A DNA stretch of 64,000 nt. Source: an uncultured Photobacterium sp. GTDB taxonomy: Bacteria; Pseudomonadota; Gammaproteobacteria; Enterobacterales; Vibrionaceae. The notes under the pieces were generated by a model. That model was given only the letters and a program-made list of their open reading frames with translations. It did not search any database and was not told the DNA's origin. The DNA lies in assembly GCF_947039875.1 (NCBI RefSeq), contig NZ_CAMRAN010000010.1, forward strand, positions 1 to 64,000. Reading direction: 5' to 3'. The translations under genes and the position numbers were made by a program. This document shows positions 53,901 through 61,939 of the stretch, piece by piece (the first letter of the stretch is position 1; every line of letters starts with the position of its first letter).

Positions 53901-56900
53901 TGGCCAATACCATGCCCCTGATTCTGCTTCTGCGCGGGTAATATTCTTCGCTTCACTTTCAGGCAATGGAATAACATCTTGTAGAATATTATCAATTCTA
54001 AACTTAGCTTCTTTCGGAATGTTATTGTATGCCGTTGGTACAATTTCAGTTTTAATTTTGTAAAGCGATAATGCCGTTCTCAAAACATTAAGCTTTTCTT
54101 GTGAATCACTAAAGCCAAAACGAATGGATGATAATTTATCAGTGCTTGGATAAATATAAGCCTCATCTTGTACTGATTTTGGATATAACGTGATCATACT
54201 CGCAAGATCTTCGTTACTACCTTTACGTGACTCTAATGCATAACCTTTAAATACAGTTAAAGAGGAAGTAGATGCTGGCGTTTGAGAAGCATTGTCAGCA
54301 GCGGTTGACGGCCCACTAATAACGCCAGCTTGTAATTCATCTGCTTTTAATGCTTTTGGTTTGGCATCATATTGCAACCCTTTAAAATTCTCTGCTGTTT
54401 TAAATAACCAATCACCATTTATATTTGTATTTCTTTCTTTTAATTCTTGATAAACCGCTTCTTGATTTTCTACCGGACATGGCGCGACAAAATCAGCACG
54501 ATGCATTTCACCACGTCGCATATCAACAAATCGAGAATCACCTTTTCCTGCATTACGTGTATCTGTTGGTTCTAATTCAATACCTAAAGGTAGGGTTTGT
54601 TTGTCAACTTTCATGACATGATTACCCGCCTTAACGCCGAACATTGAATACTGACCATTTTCATCAGTGATAACATAATCACCGGTTTCTAAATATATTT
54701 TCACTCCACCAATAGGCCACATCTGATTTTTCATAATGTCGTTACACTGTGCATCGACAAAAACCTTACCAAAAATAATGCCTCTCTCTGACATCACGCC
54801 CGTTTGGGTAACCTTAACTTGGTATTTATCAATATTAGAAGTAAGACGGGAATCCGTAGTACCACCAAAGGTCGCTGCATTAACATAAACAGAGTTGATA
54901 CCATCTGAATCTATAGCACCTGCTGTTAGTTGCAAAACATAGGTTAATTTATAGCTACCATTTTCAGGCGGTTGTGTACTGCCATTTAATGTCCCAATAT
55001 CAAAACGATATGTATAAGTATCAATACGTACTGGATCTTTATAAGGTTGATCATTTAATCGAGTACTGCCTTCCATATATTTAAAACCATATGGCATTGA
55101 ATCAAAAACTTGTGCATCAAATAATTGACTGTCTGGTAGGTTATTTTTAATCGTTACTGAATATTTAACGAAGCTACCAATTTCTGCGTTATCTTTATCA
55201 GCATCTTTTTGAATGGTTAATCTACGATCTAAACTTTTGGGGTCTAGCGGTATATCAAACGTATCAACCCGATCTCTAACAGTTATCGGGAATAAACCTG
55301 AATTTTCAAGATCTTCATTTCCATATGGCCCATATGACATAGGCATAACATTGTGAATGTTAAAATTCGCTAAAGTTGTATAAGCAGATGGCCATACATG
55401 TGTCTGTGGTGGCTCAACCGAAATATAATATTGATTACCATCAATGGGTGCTAATTTAGGAAATAACACACGACCATCAACATCTGATACCACTTCAGCA
55501 ACAGGAGTGAGACCATCAACATTAGGCACTCGTATTTTCGCCGTCGGTGCTACATTATTTTCTGTTTGATAAAACTTCACTATCGCATTTTCTACACCAT
55601 TAAAATTGGTCGCATCAAAAACAACAAATTGAGGGCTTATATAAGCCAAATCTGTCAGAATGATTCGGTTATTGTTGTTAGGATCAAAGACTTCAATCAC
55701 TAATTCATCATTTGGATTTGACTGAATTTCACAGTCTACGGCAGTTGAACCATTAAGACCAAAACCTGTAAAGTTAATTGTACCATCAATATTCGATAAC
55801 AATTCTGTACGAGTAATTTCACCTGTACGCCATGGAATAGCAATATCTTCTAAACAGTGGTTACCCCCAGGGCGAATATAATTATCTTTTGGTGATACCG
55901 CATGCACAGGAATAACACTTCTGAAAATACCAGTGTTAGGCCCTGTTTCAGCAAAAATCCAATAAAAAGAATCACCTTCCGTTGAACGTAATGTCACGGG
56001 GTAATTAGAAGAACTTGGGCCAATAATATCAATCGTTGACGCATGTTCATTACCTTGAGGAAGGATAATTTGAGCATGAATACCATCAAATTTTGAATCA
56101 AACCCAGTTGAACTTGAATGATAATAAAAGTTTGTTGGAATAAAATGCTTATGCTCACTGTATAAAATAGTAAAGTCACTATTTGGGTCTAATACAGTAT
56201 CGTCAATAAGTTCGAAATCAATTAAATTATCTTCTTCTTTACCTACTAACGTATTACATACTTCACCACTTCTAGAGATATTTTCAGCTGTTGACGATAA
56301 GTTAACTTCTGCTTCACTGTATATTTTAAATGGTACGGTTCCACGTACATCATTAACTTGTGCATAATAAGTAAAATGTCCTGATGTATTTGGCTTCATA
56401 TAATCAGGTTTAACTAAAAAACCCACCTTTTCTACATTACCTGATCCATCCCAAGAGCTATATTCATACCAATCTAAATTATGGTCATCTTGTTCAAAAA
56501 TAAAATTATTATTAATTCCGACTAATACCACACCGCCATCAAAATTGTATTCAGGAGAAATTAAGGTTATTGGTGAATGATCTTTAGCAGGCTGGCCATT
56601 AATCACTTTATCTTGTAATAAAGAAATATTAGCAGGAAGCTTTACTGAAATTAACACACCAGTATGGCTAACTTTCACTTGTGAGCCTGCTGCTTCTGAT
56701 TGAACAAAAATATTATACGGCAGTGCTGCCGATTCAGGCTTGGTGCGACCAACACTGGTATAATTTACTCTAAAATCAATTTCTGAAAGCGATGTTACTT
56801 GCTGTTGACAAATAGGTGAATTTTCAATGTTTAAATTAACGATAGGTCCATCAATCACGATAATTTTAGTCGTGCTTGTTTTTTCAACTGAAAGATCATT

Positions 56901-57482
56901 GACTGATGTAACAACAGCAGCAAGATCATAGAAGTCATTGTTTTTATCTGTTGCTGGAATCTCAACCGTATAAACAAGATTAATAAATTCACCTGGTTTT
57001 AGTTGATCAATAATATATTTGCCATCGCTATTTTTATTAAGCTCAGGTTCGCCTGGATCATGAATACCATTACCATTAGTATCAAAATATATCTTTATAT
57101 TGTCTGCATTCGGTGATGTAAGATCCCCATTATCATCAGTTAGATTATTAACATTAATAATATAGCTATCTTTAATATTACCAGTATTAGTTACTGTGTG
57201 AGGAATACTAACAATAGAACCAGGTGAAACATTTTTTTCTGTCTTATTATCTCCCGATGTATCAGGTGATAATGAAACATCATATACTTTTTCAACTTTA
57301 ATATGGGATATATTCGAAAGTACTCGAATATTCTCACCCGTCGTTGAGTCAAAATAAGTCATGATGGCCTGATTCATTATTTTTGTACCAGCATTAGTTA
57401 ACCCAAAAACTGTTGAACTCACACTTAATAATATAAAAACAATGAGGTACTTCATTTTAGTTATTACATCTAAGAGGGCCAT
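50901..57482 (-). CDS. Giant Ig-like/DUF11 protein with C-terminal outer-membrane barrel
   Basis: This roughly 2193-residue protein has a signal peptide, then the shared motif NAGTKIMNQAIMTYFDS and several DUF11/Ig-like modules. One begins LTIQKDADKDNAEIGSF near residue 752. A SdrD-B/Cna-B-like module (GKVFVDAQCND...TDENGQYSMFGVKAGNHVMKV) lies near 900-1000 and another Ig-like region runs to about 1385. From there to the end, alternating aromatic strands look like a large beta barrel, ending GFYFEMMFKLDEDLFGWLSE. GGAGAG before the ATG at 57482 decides the start; ATG 57455 would give a shorter signal. It is probably an outer-membrane anchor or pore displaying an Ig-like stalk. Confidence 0.85.
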   Translation of the reverse strand: MALLDVITKMKYLIVFILLSVSSTVFGLTNAGTKIMNQAIMTYFDSTTGENIRVLSNISHIKVEKVYDVSLSPDTSGDNKTEKNVSPGSIVSIPHTVTNTGNIKDSYIINVNNLTDDNGDLTSPNADNIKIYFDTNGNGIHDPGEPELNKNSDGKYIIDQLKPGEFINLVYTVEIPATDKNNDFYDLAAVVTSVNDLSVEKTSTTKIIVIDGPIVNLNIENSPICQQQVTSLSEIDFRVNYTSVGRTKPESAALPYNIFVQSEAAGSQVKVSHTGVLISVKLPANISLLQDKVINGQPAKDHSPITLISPEYNFDGGVVLVGINNNFIFEQDDHNLDWYEYSSWDGSGNVEKVGFLVKPDYMKPNTSGHFTYYAQVNDVRGTVPFKIYSEAEVNLSSTAENISRSGEVCNTLVGKEEDNLIDFELIDDTVLDPNSDFTILYSEHKHFIPTNFYYHSSSTGFDSKFDGIHAQIILPQGNEHASTIDIIGPSSSNYPVTLRSTEGDSFYWIFAETGPNTGIFRSVIPVHAVSPKDNYIRPGGNHCLEDIAIPWRTGEITRTELLSNIDGTINFTGFGLNGSTAVDCEIQSNPNDELVIEVFDPNNNNRIILTDLAYISPQFVVFDATNFNGVENAIVKFYQTENNVAPTAKIRVPNVDGLTPVAEVVSDVDGRVLFPKLAPIDGNQYYISVEPPQTHVWPSAYTTLANFNIHNVMPMSYGPYGNEDLENSGLFPITVRDRVDTFDIPLDPKSLDRRLTIQKDADKDNAEIGSFVKYSVTIKNNLPDSQLFDAQVFDSMPYGFKYMEGSTRLNDQPYKDPVRIDTYTYRFDIGTLNGSTQPPENGSYKLTYVLQLTAGAIDSDGINSVYVNAATFGGTTDSRLTSNIDKYQVKVTQTGVMSERGIIFGKVFVDAQCNDIMKNQMWPIGGVKIYLETGDYVITDENGQYSMFGVKAGNHVMKVDKQTLPLGIELEPTDTRNAGKGDSRFVDMRRGEMHRADFVAPCPVENQEAVYQELKERNTNINGDWLFKTAENFKGLQYDAKPKALKADELQAGVISGPSTAADNASQTPASTSSLTVFKGYALESRKGSNEDLASMITLYPKSVQDEAYIYPSTDKLSSIRFGFSDSQEKLNVLRTALSLYKIKTEIVPTAYNNIPKEAKFRIDNILQDVIPLPESEAKNITRAEAESGAWYWPTNDYSYDGRFIAVIRGDVEPTLYVNGNAINVDQLGERIINKRENAQIVGWYGIPLDDGDNVVEIKTVDPFGNERLVLGKTFSHPKSAKRISVVADGDVLRADGGRSVIPVIIKLYDENNNLARGTYFVTLDTDQGDTWLDPDIQENETGHQVRVINGEKTVYLRSTENTGQINIQASVEDFSDKIKLYQIAAKRPLFVSGIVNYTGRYGRFSGERPPAQLDGYENKTYSHDERAAAFIKGNIKGGMHLTLSYDSDKSDEEFYREISPDSYYPIPGDASIKGYDARSTSKLYVKLEKERHFAMWGDYSTADGTDESDIGRTSQILNGFNSMYNDGKITAQLYGARPEDLHKVIEFNGNGTAMFYSIGDTRIVRHSDTVTLVTYDRDNTGLVLNQQLLTRYIDYTIDYFSGDIRFNRVIPSYDSNLNPIKVRVAYDVDGDGDAYTVAGARLSYLFTPYLLAGLSYEYNDNDVEGYDIGSLWVNYDFDNKTQITASVASMSHKGDESASTLTTDTQEKLKNGMAYKLRLNRDWHAQAATELEYVYAEEGFTNSTGGVTPARQELRLRHRQKLTGLMNLNIEASHSESLAHKEKQQSIGATVDSKILGSQWVTRLGSRYIKNETETDSEEYTTAIVGLGRTFSLWGRPGRLDTEYEQSFGHDSKRRFNVKADWKVHKQASIYTQYEYIDSLDGISNLGSGSTSLFTAGIDVDWLHGGSTFNEFRQRGASDGRSLELANGYRGRFEVIPGISVDPAIEYVEVIEGEGTSGVAVSLGLADVRNPNYKTTGRIEYRHGDTEDYYGILGAWVTRLSQDWSGLVREEYRYIDKENAQNTWSNHFSLGFAYRPRLSNRYHMLGAYEWKTERNDSTRTAHILSTHQNYQLSPDWTISGRVGLKWEDFTEYEQDYDSVATIIDGRVIYYINRRWDLDVHGGMLGTDWFDSRRYSFGVGLNYLVMKNLRAGIGYNVIGFDDDDLDPQGYNLQGFYFEMMFKLDEDLFGWLSE

Positions 57483-57523
57483 AAGCACTCTCCAAAGGCT
57501 AGTAATTCAAAGATATGGATATA

Positions 57524-57607
57524 GGCTTATTGAACTTACTTGATTTAATTATTTTCAAATATATTTAAAATAAGCTCAATAAGCCCCCCTACAAGGTAGG
57601 GAGGGCT
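57524..57607 (-). promoter_or_regulatory. Alternative hairpins in the leader of the 2193-aa gene
   Basis: agcccccctac / gtagggagggct (57582-57607) is a GC-rich hairpin that could end the upstream 1088-aa gene but lacks a proper T run. The 10-bp repeat ggcttattga / tcaataagcc (57524-57533 with 57576-57585) shares four bases with it, so the two pairings exclude each other. This could be an attenuator or a processing site; function is unproven. Confidence 0.4.
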
Positions 57608-57622
57608 AAGTTCTATTTACTC

Positions 57623-60600
57623 TTAATCAATTTTCACTACAAAGTTACCAACCGCTTTGTCACCAGGAACAAGTGTTCCTACAGTAAAGGTAACAGTGTC
57701 ACCGCTTACCGCACCAGTAACGTCAGCACCAGTAGTACCATTAGGGTTACATAAAGGACCTAAATCATCAGTCTCTAAAGGATATGTTGCATCAGCAAGT
57801 GCTACAACAGTGCCTGAATCGGTCGTATTACGACAACTTACTAAGCTACCACCCGCATGAAATTGAGAGTACTCAGTTAATTGGTCTGTAATAACTGTAT
57901 TTAGCGCATTAGATGTACCTTCATTAACAGCAATCAGTTTCCAAACAACACACTGTCCAGGTTCAACATTTGTCGTTTGCTCTTTTAAGAAGGTCTTATC
58001 AGTATCAGCAACACCATCACAATCAGTATCTAAATCAGCATACTTATAAAGACGGACCTGACCTTTAACAACTTCTGAATTATCTTGACCTTGAGCAGTG
58101 ACTGTTGGATCTGTTGTTGATACAGCAGTAATTGTTGTTAGGTTATTTGTACCAGATGTTGCATCTGTTGGTGCAAATACAGTGACTTCCATTGGAATGG
58201 TTTCACCAGGTTCTAACGTTAGTGTTGGAACTGTATCTGAGCCATCTGTTGCATCACACGTAACTTCTACACTTACAGTAGAACCATCCGCTTGCTGCAC
58301 AATAATTGGTGTCGTTACAGGATCATCACATAAGTTACCAACTTCAGTATCAGGCGTACCATCACCATCAGTATCAACAGTAATTGTATTATTAAATCCA
58401 GTCATATTATTGCCTGAACTTAAATCAACGGTTTCAGTTGTATTACCATTGTTACCTAACGTGTGGTCGTAAGTAACACTACCACCTGGTTCGATTTGGT
58501 TGCTTAATGATGCTGGCGTAATATCAATACTTGCATCAGTTGCGACATCAAATGCTTCAACCTTACGGTTAGATGCATTAGATGCGTCTGATGTAGCAAC
58601 AAGTGAAATGATATAATCCATATCACCATCACTATTAGCATCAATCGCTGCCGTTTGATCACTATCAGCTAAAGCTTGAGTTGGATCTGATGGAATAGTA
58701 ATTTCAGCATTGACCCATAATACAGCACCTGCTGGAATAGTTGGTGTCGATGTAATAACATTGCCTGTTGCAGCAATATCTACCGTACCATCTGCATCAG
58801 TATCAATACCATTATGCTTGAATACTACAGTCCAGCCCGTTGGTAATGCTGTTTCCCAACTTGCGCCGTTATAACTACCTTCTGCACTTAATAGGAATGA
58901 ATCTGAACTACCGCCTTCATTAGCAATATAAATAGGTGCTATAACTGTTGAACCTAAAGGCTCATCATTAAAGACAGTTGCTACATCTGCGCTAGTAAGA
59001 ACGCCACCCGCAAGAAGCACAGGATCGACATCTACAGCAGGATCAATAGTAGTAATTGGTGTATTAGCAATATCAACAGTAGGGCCTGTAATATTATCTA
59101 ACCGCTCAGTTTTACTATCAGTCTTAGTTGCATCATTGAAAGAAGTTGCCGTTGTTGTTGCTTCAAATGGTGTTGGAGAATCAGCAGCATCTGATGGCAG
59201 ATTGGCAACGACACGGAACAATGTCTCATTACAATTGACAGTAATACCATCAATAGTTACAGCTGCATCGATACATGTAGAAGGATCAATAGGACCACTA
59301 TCAGGTGTTACATTACCATTAGTATCAACAAGTTGTGCTGAACCATCCGCATTCCAATATTCAAATGTTGTTCCTGTTGGAAAGCTAACATTTGCAGTCG
59401 AAAGATCAAAGCTATCGGTAGTATTACCGCTATTAATGATCTTGTTATAGAAGAATACTTCACTACCAGCAGCAGCTGAATCTACTGTCTGAATATTATC
59501 ATCAGTACCATCAGAGTCACCACCACCTGATGTTCCTGTTTCAGTACCAGTATCAGTAATACCTACACCAGTAGTCGTCGTTGTAGTGGTTGTGGTTGGA
59601 TTTGATGGATCGGGACCTGCAGTTGTAGGATCTGGATCATTACATTCACCAGCATCATCGTAATCACCATCACCATTAAGATCTGAACATGAATAAGCAA
59701 CGTTACCTATTTCGGTATCGCCCATCATTGTCTCAGGAGAATATGCTACATAAAAAGTCATGGAGATCGTTGTATTTGACGCTAATTGATCATCAACAGC
59801 ATATACACCAGGTACTGCAGTATCGGTTGTATTACCGTTACTATTAAGATCTAAGCCACCATCAATTTGATTTTCAGCGGTATCATTAGTGCCATCTTGG
59901 TCTAAATCAACACCATGTGTAGATTCATCAACTAAATTAGCTGCAAAATCAATGGGTGTATCACCATTAACAGTTAACAAACCACTGCTTGATGCATCAT
60001 ATAGCCCACCAGTACTACTCGCGACATATACTGTTCCTTCAGGAATACCATCAAAGATAACCACATCTTTAGCATCTGTATTACCCGTATTTGAAACAGT
60101 CACTGTGTAGCGAATTAAACTCAATTCTCGGTTAGTACCGCCATCCCCGTCTAAATCAATACCTAAAGCGGTTTCCGTACCAACATTCTCTAAGTGCGTC
60201 GCTGATTTGGTAATATTAACCACAGCATCGTTAGTCACTGTAATTAATGATGCGTTAGTATCAGGTAAGGCATCATTGTTATCACCAATATCAGTGACAG
60301 AGCCATTAACAGGAGAAGCAGTACCATCATGAGCTTCTGCTTCTAATGTCACACCAAGTGTATCACCAGGAACGGCTGTTGTAGGCACTGCTGCTGCAAG
60401 CATTAAGTTCATTTGCTCACCAGCATTTAGAGTAACAGTATCACCAGAAGTAAATTCGGTTTCACCCGCATCTGGTTGACCATTATTATTTGCATCATTG
60501 AAAAGCTTCAATGTGGCAGCATCAATCGTATCCGTTCCTCGTCCATCAGTTCCTGGAAGATTCTGCGCAAATGTCAATGTATAAGTATCAGCACCATTAC

Positions 60601-60889
60601 CAGTATTGGTTAATACATGAGGTAAATATACAGTTTGACCAGGAGAGCCAGTAGTATTGAGATCCTGCTCAATCGTTGCACTATAAATCTGAGCTACAGT
60701 TACAACCGCTTCATTAGATGTCGCGGTGTAACTATTTCCAGATTCATCTTCATAGGTTACTGTTGCTAAGTTTTTAATATCAGTTCCGGCGGCAGTAGCT
60801 GCAAGGGCTTGACTAGATAGTAAACCTGCACCTACCGTTATGAGTCCCGCCGCAACCCATACACTTATAGGTTTTAAATGCGTATTCAT
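57623..60889 (-). CDS. Large secreted DUF11-repeat protein, 1088 aa
   Basis: A signal peptide (MNTHLKPISVWVAAGLITVG...ALA) is followed by AAGTDIKNLATVTYEDE, the motif shared with the 919- and 2193-residue proteins. DUF11/Ig-like modules then run the whole length. Calcium-type loops abound (DLDGDGGTN, DLNGDGDYDD, DTDGDGTPDTE, DTDCDGVADTD). A linker of nine threonines followed by a Gly/Asp-rich stretch lies near residue 435. The end is GNFVVKID with no anchor. I chose the ATG at 60889 because AAAAGG precedes it; an ATG eight codons upstream lacks a ribosome site. It is an acidic structural surface protein by inference. Confidence 0.85.
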   Translation of the reverse strand: MNTHLKPISVWVAAGLITVGAGLLSSQALAATAAGTDIKNLATVTYEDESGNSYTATSNEAVVTVAQIYSATIEQDLNTTGSPGQTVYLPHVLTNTGNGADTYTLTFAQNLPGTDGRGTDTIDAATLKLFNDANNNGQPDAGETEFTSGDTVTLNAGEQMNLMLAAAVPTTAVPGDTLGVTLEAEAHDGTASPVNGSVTDIGDNNDALPDTNASLITVTNDAVVNITKSATHLENVGTETALGIDLDGDGGTNRELSLIRYTVTVSNTGNTDAKDVVIFDGIPEGTVYVASSTGGLYDASSSGLLTVNGDTPIDFAANLVDESTHGVDLDQDGTNDTAENQIDGGLDLNSNGNTTDTAVPGVYAVDDQLASNTTISMTFYVAYSPETMMGDTEIGNVAYSCSDLNGDGDYDDAGECNDPDPTTAGPDPSNPTTTTTTTTTGVGITDTGTETGTSGGGDSDGTDDNIQTVDSAAAGSEVFFYNKIINSGNTTDSFDLSTANVSFPTGTTFEYWNADGSAQLVDTNGNVTPDSGPIDPSTCIDAAVTIDGITVNCNETLFRVVANLPSDAADSPTPFEATTTATSFNDATKTDSKTERLDNITGPTVDIANTPITTIDPAVDVDPVLLAGGVLTSADVATVFNDEPLGSTVIAPIYIANEGGSSDSFLLSAEGSYNGASWETALPTGWTVVFKHNGIDTDADGTVDIAATGNVITSTPTIPAGAVLWVNAEITIPSDPTQALADSDQTAAIDANSDGDMDYIISLVATSDASNASNRKVEAFDVATDASIDITPASLSNQIEPGGSVTYDHTLGNNGNTTETVDLSSGNNMTGFNNTITVDTDGDGTPDTEVGNLCDDPVTTPIIVQQADGSTVSVEVTCDATDGSDTVPTLTLEPGETIPMEVTVFAPTDATSGTNNLTTITAVSTTDPTVTAQGQDNSEVVKGQVRLYKYADLDTDCDGVADTDKTFLKEQTTNVEPGQCVVWKLIAVNEGTSNALNTVITDQLTEYSQFHAGGSLVSCRNTTDSGTVVALADATYPLETDDLGPLCNPNGTTGADVTGAVSGDTVTFTVGTLVPGDKAVGNFVVKID

Positions 60890-60939
60890 AAAGTGGTTAC
60901 CTTTTAAGGTCATTAATTTAATTACGATGTGTATAAATA

Positions 60940-60958
60940 CCCTTGCAAAAACGCAGGG
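60940..60958 (-). other. Short GC-rich hairpin between 160-aa and 1088-aa genes
   Basis: cccttgc / gcaggg flank an A-rich loop without a following T run. It may modulate the ratio between the small and large DUF11 proteins by mRNA processing. Confidence 0.35.
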
Positions 60959-60977
60959 CGGTACATTTACTTAACGT

Positions 60978-61460
60978 TTATTTAACTTCGATGCGATAAG
61001 CAAAAACTTGTTTTTCCTTAGCATTAATAGGTGTTAATGGTATCCAACGAACTGCGGTATATTTTTCAGGTGGAATAATAATCTCAACTTTTTTTCCATC
61101 TTTCATTATTTCGCGTTTCACTGGCTCTTCTTCAAATGTTTTACCTCCATCAATACTAACTAAAAAATTCGATTTAATTTTTGTGTTACTTGTATTGGCA
61201 ATATAAAAAGTATTTTCAGGAATAGGTCCTGTAATAATTAAGCCATTCAAAGGCTTTTCGCTATTATTTGTGTAAGTTAACTTATATTCGATTTTATCTT
61301 TTGGTACGGCTTTCTCTGCTTTTACTAATTTTTCCTCTCCTTTATTATTTACTTCAACTATATATGCATCCATTTTACTTACTAGTAAGTTATCATCTTC
61401 CGCATAAACAGAAAAAGACATCATCAAACAGCCAATCACTATCAATAATAAATTTTTCAT
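60978..61460 (-). CDS. Small periplasmic DUF11-like protein, 160 aa
   Basis: This 160-residue exported protein (signal MKNLLLIVIGCLMMSFSVYA) has one DUF11-like domain. IEYKLTYTNNSEKPLNGLIITGPIPENTFYIANT is the classic 'x-Y-x-x-x-x-x-N' strand pair, and the sequence ends KQVFAYRIEVK. Unlike its giant neighbours it is Lys-rich rather than acidic. I chose the ATG at 61460 behind GAGGTG. It lies 88 bases before the 1088-aa gene on the same strand, so it may be a chaperone-like or subunit partner of the DUF11 proteins. That role is speculative. Confidence 0.82.
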   Translation of the reverse strand: MKNLLLIVIGCLMMSFSVYAEDDNLLVSKMDAYIVEVNNKGEEKLVKAEKAVPKDKIEYKLTYTNNSEKPLNGLIITGPIPENTFYIANTSNTKIKSNFLVSIDGGKTFEEEPVKREIMKDGKKVEIIIPPEKYTAVRWIPLTPINAKEKQVFAYRIEVK

Positions 61461-61873
61461 ATTACACCTCATCCTTTATGATCCATGAAACATATATAAT
61501 GCGATAAGCATGCCAATAAAATATTTTTTTATGCGATTAAAAAACAACAAGTTAATGATGTGTATTTATTTAAAAAGCAAAATAGAAAATTAATTATAAT
61601 TTTGCGAATCATTATTTAAATGCGAAATAAAAAGTCAAAAACAAAATTAAAAATATAAAGTTATAACTATCGAACCATAAGATAATGTTTTTAAAAGTAG
61701 AACATTTTACATAGCGTGTATTATAAAAATAACAACTTAACTTAAAATAAATCCAACATCAATTTCTTACGTAAAAACGATTATTAAACATCAATTTGTT
61801 TGATAATTTTATTGGCTAATTTCTTAATTAAACAACAACTGTTTTATATTTAACACATACTACATTTATCAAT
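61461..61873. other. AT-rich promoter region of the DUF11 cluster
   Basis: About 410 bases without a gene lie upstream of the 160-aa gene. The word ATGCGA recurs at about 61499, 61532 and 61620, and near the first copy ATTATATATG on the minus strand could be a -10. I see no named regulator site. Confidence 0.4.
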
Positions 61874-61914
61874 GTAAAAAAGAACCATGTCGATATTTTA
61901 TCGTATGGTTCTTT
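61874..61914 (-). terminator. Terminator of the partial GEVED/DUF11 gene
   Basis: The stem aaagaaccat / atggttcttt with inner pairing gata/tatc is followed on the minus strand by TTTTTT. It isolates the right-edge gene from the 160-aa gene. Confidence 0.88.
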
Positions 61915-61939
61915 CCTAAAATATTAGCCAATGATGATA

